Below, piece by piece: positions 15,175 through 24,861 of a stretch of DNA of 64,000 nucleotides (position 1 is its first letter; each line of letters begins with the position of its first letter). Origin of the DNA: Amycolatopsis lexingtonensis (GTDB lineage Bacteria > Actinomycetota > Actinomycetes > Mycobacteriales > Pseudonocardiaceae); NCBI RefSeq assembly GCF_014873755.1, contig NZ_JADBEG010000001.1, forward strand, positions 10,671,001 to 10,735,000. Reading direction: 5' to 3'. Position numbers and translations under genes: made by a program. The notes beneath the pieces were generated by a model. It did no database searches, had not been told where the DNA came from, and saw nothing but the letters and a program-made list of their open reading frames with translations.

Positions 15175-15852
15175 TCACCAGCCGCGCTCGCGCCACTCCT
15201 TCAGCTTCGCCCGCTCGGCGCCCAGCGTCGAGTCGTCGCCGTGGCCCGGGTAGAACCACGTCTCGTCCGGCAGCTCGCCGAAGATCCGCGTCTCGACGTC
15301 GTCCAGCAGCGACGCGAAGTCCTCCGGTGACGTCGTCCGCCCCACGCCGCCCGGGAAGAGGGAGTCGCCGGTGAACAGGTGGGGGTGGCCGGCCGGGTCG
15401 CGGTAGAGCAGCGCGATCGAGCCCGGGGTGTGGCCGCGCAGGTGGATCACCGACAGGGTGACCTGGCCCACCGACAGCGTGTCGCCGTGCTCGACCAGGA
15501 AGTCCGGCGGCACCGGCAGCGGCGAAGCGTCCAGCGGGTGGGCCGCCGTGTTCGCGCCGTTCGCCCCCGCGACCGCGCCCAGCGCCTGCCAGTGGTCCTG
15601 GTGCTGGTGGGTGGTGACGACCGTCTTCAGCGCCGGCCGGTCCGGGCCGTGGCCGATCAGGTCGGAGATCCGCTCCGGGTCGTTCGCCGCGTCGATGAGC
15701 AGGGCTTCGTTGTCCGCCCGGCACACCAGCAGGTACGTGTTGTTGTCCATCGGGCCGACGGACAGCTTGGTGATGGTCAGCTCGTCCAACGTGCGCCGGG
15801 TGGCGTCGCCGCCCGGGTCGACGTGCCCGGTGTAGGTGTCCACGATGTTCAC
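15175..15852 (-). CDS. MBL-fold metallo-hydrolase, glyoxalase II-like
   Basis: 225 residues if read from GTG 15852. Seen: the metal-binding motif THQHQDH, followed by the later histidines and aspartate of the fold (HLRGHTPGS, FTGDSLFPGG and FYPGHGDDST). These match the hydroxyacylglutathione-hydrolase-like branch of the metallo-beta-lactamase superfamily. Actinomycetes generally lack glutathione, so the natural thioester substrate is not known. An upstream GTG at 15861 is also possible, and residues before that are not conserved. From memory, a gene of this family is often found beside uvrA in this group. Confidence 0.88.
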   Translation of the reverse strand: MNIVDTYTGHVDPGGDATRRTLDELTITKLSVGPMDNNTYLLVCRADNEALLIDAANDPERISDLIGHGPDRPALKTVVTTHQHQDHWQALGAVAGANGANTAAHPLDASPLPVPPDFLVEHGDTLSVGQVTLSVIHLRGHTPGSIALLYRDPAGHPHLFTGDSLFPGGVGRTTSPEDFASLLDDVETRIFGELPDETWFYPGHGDDSTLGAERAKLKEWRERGW

Positions 15853-15962
15853 CGTGCACACGGTAGTCGTTTCGCTCCAAGCGGTTCCACCCGCACGAGC
15901 GCACGGCCGCCGCGGCACGTAGGCTCACGGCGACCCCCAGCCAGCCCGACCTCAGGACGACC

Positions 15963-17168
15963 GTGCCCACCTCCCCGACGCCGCGCCGGATCAGCTGGGA
16001 CCTCCTCCGCGTCGTCGCCGTCCTCGCGGTCATCCTCGGGCACGTCACCCACCAGGGCGCCCTGCTGCACCCCGAACTCACGGGGTACCCCTTCCGGGTG
16101 ACAGCGCAGTTCGGCGCCGCGATCCTGCTGGTGATCTCCGCCTTCTTCGTTTGCGCCAGCCTCCGCAAGGGCAATCCGCGCCGGTGGCTGTGGAACCGCG
16201 TCGCGCGCCTCGTACCCGCGTACCTGGCCGCCGTCCTCGTGACCTACGTCGTGACGCGGTGGGCGGCCATCTCCTTCAGCGGCCTGCCCTACCCGCCCGG
16301 GATCACCGGGTTCCTCTTCGGGGTGCCGCAGGGGCCGCCGACGAACCCGTCGCCGTGGTACATCCCGACCTGGCTGGACCTCCTCGCCAACCTCGGCATG
16401 GTGCAGGAGTGGGGCATCCGGTCGGAGACGTTCTACTACCTCGACGGCTCCTACTGGACGCTGCCCGTCCAGCTCATGGCCTTCACCGGCGCCGCCCTGC
16501 TGTGGCCGCGGTCGTGGCGCACCCACCGGCTGACCGTCGCCCTGCTGTGGGCGCTGATCCTGGTGCCGCTCGCGCTGCGCTTCGTGGTCTTCCCGCCGGG
16601 GACGGCGAGCCCGGTCGTCGAGACGTTCTACTACGGCCTCGGCCTGCACCGGCTGCACGTCTTCGCGATCGGCGTCGCGATCTGGCTGTGGGCGCAGCAC
16701 CGGCTGAAGACGTGGCACGCCGCGCTGTTCGTCTTCGCCGCGGTCGCCGCGCAGGACCTGCAGGTCTTCCCGTTCCACGTCGCGCTGGCGCAGGACGCGC
16801 TGCGCTGGCCGTCCACGATCGGGTTCGCCGTGCTCCTGCTGCTGGTCTGCCTGGCCGCCCGCGGCCCGGACTGGCGGTTCCCCGGGCTGGCGCGGATCGC
16901 CCCGGCCGTCACCTGGCTCGCGGGCATCTCGTATGGTCTTTATCTGGTGCACCAGGAACTGGGTTACATCCTGGCCCGCGCTCTGCTCGACCTCGGCCTG
17001 CCCGGCTGGCTGCGGCTGCCCGCGGTCGTCGGCGCCGCCGTGCTGGCCGGCTGGGCGGTCACCGCGGGGGTCGAACGACCGGCCCACCGGTGGCTCACCA
17101 GACGTCGAAAGCCCGAAGAACCGCAGGTCAAGGACGCGGAACCCGTTTTTGTCGGTGGTGGCTCGTAG
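15963..17168 (+). CDS. Acyltransferase family 3 membrane protein
   Basis: 401 residues with about ten membrane segments. The N-terminus (SWDLLRVVAVLAVILGHVTH) has the Arg and His that mark the active site of integral-membrane acyltransferase family 3, and SAFFVCASL follows in the second helix. Such enzymes transfer acetyl or other acyl groups to polysaccharides, peptidoglycan, lipids or antibiotics. The acceptor is not evident from context. The GTG start is at 15963. The gene reads towards uvrA and ends 76 bases before it. Confidence 0.88.
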   Translation: MPTSPTPRRISWDLLRVVAVLAVILGHVTHQGALLHPELTGYPFRVTAQFGAAILLVISAFFVCASLRKGNPRRWLWNRVARLVPAYLAAVLVTYVVTRWAAISFSGLPYPPGITGFLFGVPQGPPTNPSPWYIPTWLDLLANLGMVQEWGIRSETFYYLDGSYWTLPVQLMAFTGAALLWPRSWRTHRLTVALLWALILVPLALRFVVFPPGTASPVVETFYYGLGLHRLHVFAIGVAIWLWAQHRLKTWHAALFVFAAVAAQDLQVFPFHVALAQDALRWPSTIGFAVLLLLVCLAARGPDWRFPGLARIAPAVTWLAGISYGLYLVHQELGYILARALLDLGLPGWLRLPAVVGAAVLAGWAVTAGVERPAHRWLTRRRKPEEPQVKDAEPVFVGGGS

Positions 17169-17244
17169 CATGGATCGCGGCCACCCGTGCACCCTGAAAC
17201 CGGGTCGGCGACCGCACTGAAGAAGACATTGAGAGGACCCTGGC

Positions 17245-20106
17245 GTGGCTGATCGCCTCGTTGTTCGCGGTGCCCGCGAGCACAACCTCCGCGGCGTGGA
17301 TCTCGACCTGCCCCGCGACAGCCTGATCGTGTTCACCGGCCTGTCCGGGTCCGGGAAGTCGAGCCTCGCCTTCGACACCATCTTCGCCGAGGGGCAGCGG
17401 CGCTACGTCGAGTCGCTCTCGGCGTACGCCCGGCAGTTCCTCGGGCAGATGGACAAGCCGGACGTCGACTTCATCGAGGGCCTCTCGCCCGCGGTGTCGA
17501 TCGACCAGAAGTCCACTTCGCGCAACCCGCGTTCGACCGTCGGCACGATCACCGAGGTCTACGACTACCTGCGTCTGCTCTACGCCCGCGCCGGCAAGGC
17601 GCACTGCCCCAAGTGCGGCGAGGCGATCAGCAAGCAGACCCCGCAGCAGATCGTCGACCAGGTGCTGGAGATGGACGAAGGCGTCCGCTTCCAGGTGCTC
17701 GCGCCGGTGGTGCGCGGGCGCAAGGGCGAGTACGTCGACCTGTTCGAGAACCTGCAGCAGCAGGGGTACGCGCGCGTGGTCGTGGACGGCACGGTCCACT
17801 CGCTGACCGACCCGCCGAAGCTGAAGAAGCAGGAAAAGCACCAGATCGGCGTGGTGATCGACCGGCTGAGCGTCAAGTCGAGCTCGCGCCAGCGCCTCAC
17901 CGACTCGGTCGAGACGGCGCTGCGGCTGGCCGACGGGCTGATCGAGCTCGAGTTCGTCGACCTGCCGGAGAACGACCCGCACCGCATCCGCGGCTTCTCC
18001 GAGAACCTCGCCTGCCCCAACGGCCACCCGCTGGCGATCGAGGACCTCGAGCCCCGCTCGTTCTCCTTCAACTCGCCCTACGGCGCCTGCCCCGAGTGCA
18101 CCGGCATCGGCATCCGCAAGGAGGTCGACCCGGAGCTGGTGGTCCCGGACGACGAGCTTTCGCTGGCCGAGGGCGCGATCGCGCCGTGGTCGGGCGGCCA
18201 GAGCGCGGACTACTTCATCCGCCTGCTCGAGTCGCTGTCGGAGACCATCGGCTTCCGGATGGACACGCCGTGGCGGCGCCTGCCGGCCCGCGCCCAGAAG
18301 GCCGTCTTGCACGGCGTCGACGAGCAGGTCCACGTCCGCTACAAGAACCGTTACGGGCGCCAGCGCTCGTACTACGCGGCCTTCGAGGGCGTCATCCCGT
18401 TCCTAGAGCGGCGGCAGGAGCAGACCGAGTCCGAGTACATGCGCGAGCGGTACGAGGGCTACATGCGCGAGGTGCCGTGCCCGGCCTGCCAGGGCACCCG
18501 GCTCAAGCCGGAGATCCTCGCCGTGACGCTGGCGCACAAGACCCGCGGCGACATGTCGATCGCCGAGGTCTGCGCGCTGTCCATCGCGGAGGCGTCGCAG
18601 TTCCTCGACGAGCTGGAGCTGGGGCAGCGCGAGTCGATGATCGCCGGCGCGGTGCTCAAGGAGATCCAGGCGCGGCTGCGCTTCCTGCTCGACGTCGGCC
18701 TGACGTACCTCTCGCTCGACCGCGCGTCGGCCACCCTTTCGGGTGGCGAAGCGCAGCGGATCCGGCTGGCCACGCAGATCGGCTCGGGCCTGGTCGGCGT
18801 GCTGTACGTGCTCGACGAGCCGTCGATCGGCCTGCACCAGCGCGACAACCACCGCCTGATCGAGACGCTGACCCGGCTGCGGAACCTGGGCAACACGCTG
18901 ATCGTCGTCGAGCACGACGAGGACACGATCCGCTCGAGCGACTGGGTGGTCGACATCGGCCCGGGCGCGGGCGAGCACGGCGGCCACATCGTCCACAGTG
19001 GACCGTACAAGAAGCTGCTGAAGAGCAAGGAATCGCTGACCGGGCAGTACCTGTCCGGCCGCCGGAAGATCGACATCCCGGCGATCCGGCGCCCGGTCGA
19101 CAAGAAGCGGCAGCTGACGGTCGTCGGCGCGCGCGAGCACAACCTGCGCGGGCTGGATGTCTCCTTCCCCCTGGGCTGCCTGGTCTCGGTGACTGGCGTC
19201 TCGGGCTCGGGCAAGTCGACGCTGGTGAACGACATCCTCGCGACGGTGCTGGCGAACAAGCTCAACGGCGCTCGCCAGGTGCCCGGCCGCCACACCCGCG
19301 TGAACGGCCTGAACAACGTCGACAAGCTGGTGCGCGTCGACCAGTCGCCGATCGGGCGGACCCCGCGGTCCAACCCGGCCACCTACACCGGCGTCTGGGA
19401 CCACGTCCGCAAGCTGTTCGCGGCGACCACCGAAGCGAAGGTGCGCGGCTACCAGCAGGGCCGGTTCTCGTTCAACGTCAAGGGCGGGCGCTGCGAGGCG
19501 TGCGCCGGCGACGGCACGATCAAGATCGAGATGAACTTCCTGCCGGACGTCTACGTCCCCTGCGAGGTCTGCAAGGGCGCGCGGTACAACCGGGAAACCC
19601 TCGAGGTGCACTACAAGGGCAAGACCGTCTCGGACGTGCTCGACATGCCCATCGAGGAGGCCGCGGAGTTCTTCGAGCCGATCAAGGCCATCCACCGCCA
19701 CCTGCAGACGCTGGTGGACGTCGGCCTCGGCTACGTCCGGCTCGGGCAGCCCGCGCCGACGCTGTCGGGCGGCGAGGCGCAGCGCGTCAAGCTCGCCAGC
19801 GAGCTGCAGAAGCGCTCGACCGGCAAGACGGTGTACATCCTCGACGAGCCGACCACCGGCCTGCACTTCGAGGACATCAACAAGCTGATCGGCGTGATCA
19901 ACGGCCTGGTCGACAAGGGCAACTCGGTGATCGTGATCGAGCACAACCTCGACGTGATCAAGACGTCCGACTGGATCATCGACATGGGCCCCGAAGGCGG
20001 CTCAGGCGGCGGCACGGTGATCGCCGAGGGCACGCCGGAGCACGTCGCCGGCGTCGAAGGCAGCTACACGGGCGAGTTCCTGCGGACGGTCCTCACGGCC
20101 GACTGA
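17245..20106 (+). CDS. uvrA: Excinuclease ABC subunit A
   Basis: DNA damage recognition ATPase of nucleotide excision repair that works with UvrB and UvrC. It has 953 residues, the normal length. Two ABC ATPase halves are visible: Walker A motifs GLSGSGKS (32-39) and GVSGSGKST (about 651-659), two SGGEAQR signatures, and [10 protein letters not shown] / [11 protein letters not shown]alker B regions. Zinc modules include CPKCGEA near 122 and the [14 protein letters not shown] to PCEVCKG module near 750-780. The start is GTG 17245 with a GAGAGGA site. No clear LexA box was found upstream. Confidence 0.99.
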   Translation: MADRLVVRGAREHNLRGVDLDLPRDSLIVFTGLSGSGKSSLAFDTIFAEGQRRYVESLSAYARQFLGQMDKPDVDFIEGLSPAVSIDQKSTSRNPRSTVGTITEVYDYLRLLYARAGKAHCPKCGEAISKQTPQQIVDQVLEMDEGVRFQVLAPVVRGRKGEYVDLFENLQQQGYARVVVDGTVHSLTDPPKLKKQEKHQIGVVIDRLSVKSSSRQRLTDSVETALRLADGLIELEFVDLPENDPHRIRGFSENLACPNGHPLAIEDLEPRSFSFNSPYGACPECTGIGIRKEVDPELVVPDDELSLAEGAIAPWSGGQSADYFIRLLESLSETIGFRMDTPWRRLPARAQKAVLHGVDEQVHVRYKNRYGRQRSYYAAFEGVIPFLERRQEQTESEYMRERYEGYMREVPCPACQGTRLKPEILAVTLAHKTRGDMSIAEVCALSIAEASQFLDELELGQRESMIAGAVLKEIQARLRFLLDVGLTYLSLDRASATLSGGEAQRIRLATQIGSGLVGVLYVLDEPSIGLHQRDNHRLIETLTRLRNLGNTLIVVEHDEDTIRSSDWVVDIGPGAGEHGGHIVHSGPYKKLLKSKESLTGQYLSGRRKIDIPAIRRPVDKKRQLTVVGAREHNLRGLDVSFPLGCLVSVTGVSGSGKSTLVNDILATVLANKLNGARQVPGRHTRVNGLNNVDKLVRVDQSPIGRTPRSNPATYTGVWDHVRKLFAATTEAKVRGYQQGRFSFNVKGGRCEACAGDGTIKIEMNFLPDVYVPCEVCKGARYNRETLEVHYKGKTVSDVLDMPIEEAAEFFEPIKAIHRHLQTLVDVGLGYVRLGQPAPTLSGGEAQRVKLASELQKRSTGKTVYILDEPTTGLHFEDINKLIGVINGLVDKGNSVIVIEHNLDVIKTSDWIIDMGPEGGSGGGTVIAEGTPEHVAGVEGSYTGEFLRTVLTAD

Positions 20107-20110
20107 CGGC

Positions 20111-20647
20111 TCACCGCTCCTTCCCGGTGGTCTGGTGGACCACCGGGGAGAGCGGGCCGTAGTGCAGCGCCCGGAGCCGGAAGGCCGAGTTCTCCTCGCC
20201 GGGCAGCAGCGAGAGCGTGCACGTCGTCACGTCCGGGTCGGTCACCTCGACCGGGTCGAAGTCCGGCGCGCCCGGACGGCGGATCTCCACGAGGAACCCG
20301 GCCTCGTCCGGTGAGCGGTCGGCCCACGTGAACGTCACCGTGCCGCCCGAAGTCTCGGCGTGCAGCTCCGTCGAGACCGGGCCGGTGAACGGCTGCTCCC
20401 GGTAGTAGAACGGCGTCTCCGGGATGAGGTCCGGGTGGTGGTAGCTCGTCGTGTGCGGCGGGAGGAACCGCAGCGTCGTCCACGGGCCGGCCGGGTCGTT
20501 CGCGTACTCGACGCGGTGCCCGGCGCCGTCGTCCGGCCAGCTGAGCACCACGTCCGTCGGCGAGGTCAGGGCCGCCGTGAACGACGGCGGGGCGGCGGCA
20601 CAGCCCGCGGCCAGCAATGCCACCAGCACAAGGGGTTTCACGGACAC
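20111..20647 (-). CDS. Putative lipoprotein with fibronectin-III-like fold
   Basis: 178 residues. Signal peptide with lipobox LLAAGC (Cys16), then a beta-sandwich pattern typical of fibronectin type III domains (TDVVLSWPDDGAGHRVEYA; TVTFTWADRSPDEAGFLVEIRR; AFRLRALHYG). No catalytic motif is seen, so it is probably a surface binding or scaffold lipoprotein. It converges with uvrA with only four bases between stops; an imperfect GGTGGTC/GGACCACC hairpin inside its last codons could serve as the uvrA terminator. The start codon is GTG 20647. Confidence 0.8.
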   Translation of the reverse strand: MSVKPLVLVALLAAGCAAAPPSFTAALTSPTDVVLSWPDDGAGHRVEYANDPAGPWTTLRFLPPHTTSYHHPDLIPETPFYYREQPFTGPVSTELHAETSGGTVTFTWADRSPDEAGFLVEIRRPGAPDFDPVEVTDPDVTTCTLSLLPGEENSAFRLRALHYGPLSPVVHQTTGKER

Positions 20648-20781
20648 GGCGGCTCCCGGGAACGGCGGGGGCGGCGTGCGTCCAGCTTAGGAACCGGGCC
20701 CGCCCGGCGACAAGATCGTGCCGATCACCGGGACGCACCAATCCACCCTCGCGCCTGCGCCGAATCGCGCGCGATCCCGGC

Positions 20782-20809
20782 TGAACCGTTCCCGGCGACC
20801 GTCCGTGTT
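20782..20809 (+). promoter_or_regulatory. ECF (SigL-type) promoter candidate
   Basis: TGAACC (20782-20787), a 16-base spacer and CGTGTT (20804-20809). This agrees with the -35 and -10 pattern that I recall for Mycobacterium tuberculosis SigL. It precedes the lipoprotein at 20867 and the sigma operon, suggesting control by the sigma factor encoded just downstream. Confidence 0.6.
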
Positions 20810-20866
20810 ACCCGATGTCGAGGTCCGCCGGACGGCGGTGCCGCCCTCACCGAGGAGAGAAACGTC

Positions 20867-21370
20867 ATGAACCGTTCCCGGCCGGTCGTCGCCAGCGCGG
20901 TCGCGCTCGTCGCCGTCGCCACGTTGTCCGCCTGCGGTGAGATGGCCGACGGCGCCCAAGGGCCGCAACACGGTGAGCCGGGGCACAAGATGCTCGCGGT
21001 CGCGACGATCAACGGGGTCGGGGCCGTGGTCACCGACGCCGACGGCAAGACGCTCTACCGGTTCGACAAGGACCTCTCGCAGCCGCCGACGTCCACCTGC
21101 GAGGGCGAGTGCGCGACCGCGTGGCCGCCGCTGCTCGCGGGGGTGGCCACCCCGATGCTGAAGGGCATCCAGGAGACCCAGGTCGGCACGACGACCCGCA
21201 AGGACGGCAGCAAGCAGATCACGCTCAACGGCTGGCCGCTGTACGGGTTCTCGGGCGACAAGGCGGCGGGCGAGCTGAACGGCCAGGGTGCCAACGGCAC
21301 CTGGTTCGCGGTCGCCCCGGACGGCAGCAAGGTGACCGCGGGCGGCAAGGCCGGCGGCTCCGGGTACTGA
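20867..21370 (+). CDS. Lipoprotein with COG4315-type repeats
   Basis: 167 residues. Signal peptide with lipobox LSAC (Cys23), then two copies of the secreted repeat domain: TDADGKTLYRFDKDLSQPP with CEGECATAWPPLL, and later ITLNGWPLYGFSGDKAAGELNGQGANGTWFAV (read in pieces). Each repeat resembles the predicted lipoprotein family COG4315 and Lipoprotein_15, whose function is not settled. ATG 20867 has a GAGGAGA site. An ECF-type promoter lies 58 bases upstream, and the sigma factor gene follows on the same strand. Confidence 0.88.
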   Translation: MNRSRPVVASAVALVAVATLSACGEMADGAQGPQHGEPGHKMLAVATINGVGAVVTDADGKTLYRFDKDLSQPPTSTCEGECATAWPPLLAGVATPMLKGIQETQVGTTTRKDGSKQITLNGWPLYGFSGDKAAGELNGQGANGTWFAVAPDGSKVTAGGKAGGSGY

Positions 21371-21516
21371 CCACCGACGGATTTCCGGGCAGAACGAGGA
21401 AGGACGGGCAGCCGATGAACACCATGGTCGCGCTGCGCTCGGCGCACGCACCGCCGGTGGCCCTGCGGGTTGCAGTACTGTCCTCGCCGACTCAGAACAC
21501 CGTCGGGAGGACGAGG

Positions 21517-22068
21517 GTGGCCATAGGAGGCAGGCGGCCTAAGAAGGCCAAGGGCGAGGACTTGATTCGGCAGCTGTACGCCGAACACGGGCGGAGCCTG
21601 CTGGCCTACGCGACGAGGCTGACCGGTGATCGGGCGGCGGCCGAGGACGTGGTCCAGGAGACGCTCGTCCGAGCGTGGAAGCACGCGGACGACTTGCAGA
21701 ACGACGGGAAGGGCTCGGTGCGCGGCTGGTTGCTGACCGTCGCGCGCAACCTGGTCACCGACCGGGCCCGCGCCCGGGCGGCGCGGCCCCAAGAGGTGGC
21801 CGAACCGGCCGAAGGCGTGCCGACGCCGGCCGTCGAGCGCGACCACGCCCAGGGCGTGGTCGACTCGATGACGGTGCTCGGCGCGATGGACGGCCTTTCG
21901 AACGAGCACCGAGAGGTCCTGGTGGAGATCTACTACCGGGGACGGACGGTGGCCGAAGCGGCGAGAACACTGGGCGTCGCACCGGGTACCGTGAAATCAA
22001 GGTCGTACTACGCACTGAGAGCACTGAGAGCAGCGATGATTTCGAGCGGAACGGAGGTGGCGCGATGA
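21517..22068 (+). CDS. ECF RNA polymerase sigma factor, SigL-like
   Basis: 183 residues from GTG 21517. Region 2 (LIRQLYAEHGRSLLAYATRL, DRAAAEDVVQETLVRAW) and region 4 (MDGLSNEHREVLVEIYYRGRTVAEAARTLG then PGTVKSRSYYALRALR) are complete, with no extra domain, as in ECF sigma factors. GGGAGG lies six bases before the GTG; ATG 21415 would add 34 residues and is also preceded by an AGGAAGG. The stop overlaps the anti-sigma start as ATGA. The matching promoter pattern at 20782 suggests that it drives the preceding lipoprotein and perhaps itself. Confidence 0.9.
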   Translation: MAIGGRRPKKAKGEDLIRQLYAEHGRSLLAYATRLTGDRAAAEDVVQETLVRAWKHADDLQNDGKGSVRGWLLTVARNLVTDRARARAARPQEVAEPAEGVPTPAVERDHAQGVVDSMTVLGAMDGLSNEHREVLVEIYYRGRTVAEAARTLGVAPGTVKSRSYYALRALRAAMISSGTEVAR

Positions 22069-22775
22069 ACTCGGTCGACGAGAGTCACACGCAGCTCGGC
22101 GCGTACGCCCTCGGCGCGCTCGACCCGGCGGAGGCGGCCGACTTCGAGCGGCGGCACCTGCAGACCTGCGCGCAGTGCCGGTTCGACCTGAACGAGCTCG
22201 TGGCGTTGCGCGAGTCGCTCGACGAGGTACCGCCCGAGGCGTTCCTCGACGGGCCGCCCGAAGGCGGGGACCTGCTGCTGCAGAAGACCCTGCGCCGGGT
22301 GCGCGACGAAGAACAGGCGGCACCCGCCACCCGGTCGACGTCGAGGCGGGGCCTGGCCCTCGTCGCGGCGGCGGTGCTGGTGGTGGCCGCGCTCGGCGGC
22401 GGTGTCCTGGTCGGACGGCAGACGGCGTCCAGCGACGTCGCGGTGCCGAGCCAGCCGACGGTGGTACCGGGGACGAAGGACGTCCGGGCGACGGACGCCT
22501 CGACCGGCGTGCAGCTGGCCGCTTCGGTGAGCCCGTTCCAGGGCTGGGTCCGGGTGAACGTCGCGGTGAAGGGCGTCCAAGCCGGGGAGAAGTGCCTGCT
22601 GCAGGTCACCACGAAGGGCGGCCAGTCGGTGACCGCCGGCAGCTGGCAGGTGTCGGAGAAGTGGGAGAGCCAGGGCTTCTCGCTCGACGGGTCCGCGCTG
22701 GTCGCGCCCGACGACGTCAAGTCGGTCGACATCGTCACGGTGGACGGCCGGAAGCTGGTCTCGGCTCAGGTGTGA
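22065..22775 (+). CDS. Anti-sigma factor with zinc-binding ZAS domain
   Basis: 236 residues. The N-terminal cytoplasmic domain has the H-x3-C-x2-C zinc motif (His31, Cys35, Cys38 in RRHLQTCAQC), then a single membrane helix (about 94-117) and an extracytoplasmic domain of about 120 residues with beta strands. This is the RslA/RskA type of membrane anti-sigma factor, which binds and silences its partner until a signal triggers release. It starts at ATG 22065, overlapping the sigma stop, and ends overlapping the SRPBCC gene as GTGA. Confidence 0.93.
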   Translation: MNSVDESHTQLGAYALGALDPAEAADFERRHLQTCAQCRFDLNELVALRESLDEVPPEAFLDGPPEGGDLLLQKTLRRVRDEEQAAPATRSTSRRGLALVAAAVLVVAALGGGVLVGRQTASSDVAVPSQPTVVPGTKDVRATDASTGVQLAASVSPFQGWVRVNVAVKGVQAGEKCLLQVTTKGGQSVTAGSWQVSEKWESQGFSLDGSALVAPDDVKSVDIVTVDGRKLVSAQV

Positions 22776-23224
22776 CGGGCTTGGCGGGCGCGAGCTACCG
22801 GTTCCGCAGCACGTGGCTGCTGCCGGGAACCGTGCCCGAGCGGGTGTTCGGCGTGGTCACCGACCTCGCCGGCTACCCGCGGTGGTGGTCGGACGTCCGC
22901 GCGGTGCGCCGCGTGGACGACGACACCGCCGAACTGGTCTGCCGGTCCCGGCTGCCGTTCCGGCTCGTCGTCCGGATGCACCGGGACCACCAGGACGAGC
23001 GCACGGGCCTGATGCGGGTCAGGCTCAGCGGCGACCTCGACGGGGTACTGGCCGGTGCGGTCCGCGCGGCGGGCGCGGGCACACTGCTGGAGATCACCCA
23101 GGAAGTCCAGGCTCGCAAGGAGTTGCTGCGGCGCCTCGACGCGGTGGCCCGGCCGCTGTTCCGCGCGAACCACGCGCTGATGATGCGGCGGGGCCACCGC
23201 GGCCTTTCTGCCTACCTCGCCTGA
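22772..23224 (+). CDS. SRPBCC / polyketide-cyclase-like protein
   Basis: 150 residues with the START-like helix-grip fold: an opening strand YRFRSTWLLPGTVPERVFGVVTDL, then YPRWWSDVRAVRRVD, a central strand block and the long C-terminal helix RRLDAVARPLFRANHALMMRRG. Members bind hydrophobic ligands or act as cyclases. The GTG at 22772 overlaps the anti-sigma stop, making it the last gene of the sigma operon, so it may modify or bind a lipid tied to the envelope response. That link is inference. Confidence 0.85.
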   Translation: MTGLAGASYRFRSTWLLPGTVPERVFGVVTDLAGYPRWWSDVRAVRRVDDDTAELVCRSRLPFRLVVRMHRDHQDERTGLMRVRLSGDLDGVLAGAVRAAGAGTLLEITQEVQARKELLRRLDAVARPLFRANHALMMRRGHRGLSAYLA

Positions 23225-23238
23225 TCACCCGGCCCCGA

Positions 23239-23323
23239 GCGCCCCAATGTGGCGTTGGTTGCGTCCAGCGCACCCAATGTGGCGTTCGGTGCGTCAGACG
23301 CACCGAACGCCACATTGGGGCGC
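23239..23323. repeat. Long palindromic element with an additional direct copy of its arm
   Basis: Between the converging SRPBCC and MFS genes. Arms 23273-23295 and 23297-23319 pair perfectly over 23 bases around one base (arm starts CCCAATGTGGCGTTCGGTGC). A near copy of the left arm lies at 23243-23265, differing at two or three positions, and 23239-23254 also pairs with 23308-23323. It may end transcription in both directions. From memory, related words recur between genes in Amycolatopsis. Confidence 0.75.
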
Positions 23324-23333
23324 TTGAGGCGGG

Positions 23334-24758
23334 TCAGGCGCGACCGGCGGTGCAGACCGCAGGCTCTGCGGCGGGAGCCGGAGCGGGGGCCCGGCGGGTG
23401 CGGCGCGCCAGCACCAGTGCCCCCAGCGCCACCGCGGCCACCAGGAAGCCCGCGCTGACGCCGTACGCCAGCCGGAACCCCGCCGCCAGTGCCTCCCGGT
23501 GATCGCCGCCCAGGCTCGCCGTGCGGGACGCGGCCACCGAAGCCAGAACCGCCGTGCCGATCGCCGCGCCGACCTGCTGGGTCGTGTTGATCAGGCCCGA
23601 CGCCACCCCCGCGTCCGACGCCGGGACGTCGGCCATCGCCAAGCCCATCAGCGCCGGGAGCGCCGCACCCGCGCCCAGGCCCATCACCAGCAACGGCGGC
23701 AGCACGCCGGTGAAGTAGGAATCCGACACCTGCGTCAGCAGCACCAGGCCGACGATCACCAGGCCGAGCCCGGACAGCAGCACCGCCCGCGGCCCGAAGC
23801 GCGCGGTGAGCTTGTCCGCGAAGCCGAGCGAGGCCACCGCGATCACCAGCGGCACCGGCAGGAACGCGACGCCGGTGCGCAGCGCGTCGAGGCCCAGCAC
23901 CTGCTGCAGGTACAACGCCGTGACGAACTGGAAGCCGAGCATGCCGGCGACCATCAGCACCATCACCAGGTTCGCGCCGGTCACCGCGCGGATCCGGAAC
24001 AGCCGCAGCGGCAGCAGCGGGGTGCGCGCCTTCGCCTGCCGCAGCACGAACGCGGCCAGCAGGACGACCGCCACGGCCAGCGCGCTCCACACCGCGGACG
24101 AAATCGCGTAGACGCCGAGCATCACGGCGCCGGTGACGAGCACCGCGCCGAGCACGTCCAAGCCCGCCCGCAGGCCCGTCCCTGGCTCCGGCGAAACGAC
24201 CCGGACGGCCAGCAGCAGCGCGGCCACGCCGATCGGCAGGTTGACGTAGAACGTCCAGTGCCAGCTCAGCGCCTGCGTCAGCGCGCCGCCCGCGATCAGC
24301 CCGATCGACGCGCCCGCCGCCTGCGTGAAACTGTAGACGCCGATCGCCTTCGCCCGGGCCCGCGGCTCCGGGTACATCGTGACGATCATCCCCAGCACCA
24401 CGGCCGACGCGAGCGCCCCGCCGACGCCCTGGGCGAACCGCGACACGACCAGCACACCGGCGTCCGACGCGAGGCCCGCGACCAGCGAAGCCAGCGTGAA
24501 CAGCGTCAGCCCGCCGAGGAAGACGCGGCGGCGGCCGAGCAGGTCGCCGAGCCGGCCGGAGATCAGGAGCAGGCCGCCGAACGCGACCAGGTAGGCGGTG
24601 ACCACCCAGGCGAGCCCGGCGGGGGTGAACCCGAGGTCGGCCTGGATGGCGGGCAGCGCCACCGCGACGATGCTGCTGTCGAGCACTACCATCAGCGAGG
24701 CGGCGCACAGCACCGCCAACGCGAGGCCGCGGGAGCGGGTGGGGTGGTTCTCGGCCAT
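23334..24758 (-). CDS. MFS multidrug transporter, DHA2 (EmrB/QacA) family
   Basis: Proton-driven efflux pump of 474 residues with about 14 membrane segments. Seen: the first-helix motif LDSSIVAVALPAIQADLG, motif A at GRLGDLLGRRRVF, and QAAGASIGLIAGGAL in helix 5 (motif C region). The ATG at 24758 follows GGAGGGG. It is divergent from an HxlR-type regulator, a common arrangement in which the regulator controls the pump in response to its substrate. The substrate cannot be told from sequence. Confidence 0.92.
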   Translation of the reverse strand: MAENHPTRSRGLALAVLCAASLMVVLDSSIVAVALPAIQADLGFTPAGLAWVVTAYLVAFGGLLLISGRLGDLLGRRRVFLGGLTLFTLASLVAGLASDAGVLVVSRFAQGVGGALASAVVLGMIVTMYPEPRARAKAIGVYSFTQAAGASIGLIAGGALTQALSWHWTFYVNLPIGVAALLLAVRVVSPEPGTGLRAGLDVLGAVLVTGAVMLGVYAISSAVWSALAVAVVLLAAFVLRQAKARTPLLPLRLFRIRAVTGANLVMVLMVAGMLGFQFVTALYLQQVLGLDALRTGVAFLPVPLVIAVASLGFADKLTARFGPRAVLLSGLGLVIVGLVLLTQVSDSYFTGVLPPLLVMGLGAGAALPALMGLAMADVPASDAGVASGLINTTQQVGAAIGTAVLASVAASRTASLGGDHREALAAGFRLAYGVSAGFLVAAVALGALVLARRTRRAPAPAPAAEPAVCTAGRA

Positions 24759-24861
24759 GTGAGGCCCCTCCAGTCGAGTTCCCCCTGGTCGTCGCCAGGG
24801 CACTTCTTGTAACAGTGCCCATCATGTGTGACCATGGGGGCCCGCGTAAGGAGGCACTTCC

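Noticed and set aside
15175..15918. N-terminal extension of the MBL-fold protein to 15918
   Set aside because: The extra residues (MPRRPCARAGG and so on) are not like relatives, and GTG codons at 15861 and 15852 suit the conserved start.
23239..23323. CRISPR-like repeats
   Set aside because: Only one imperfect extra copy, palindromic arms and no regular spacers or cas genes.
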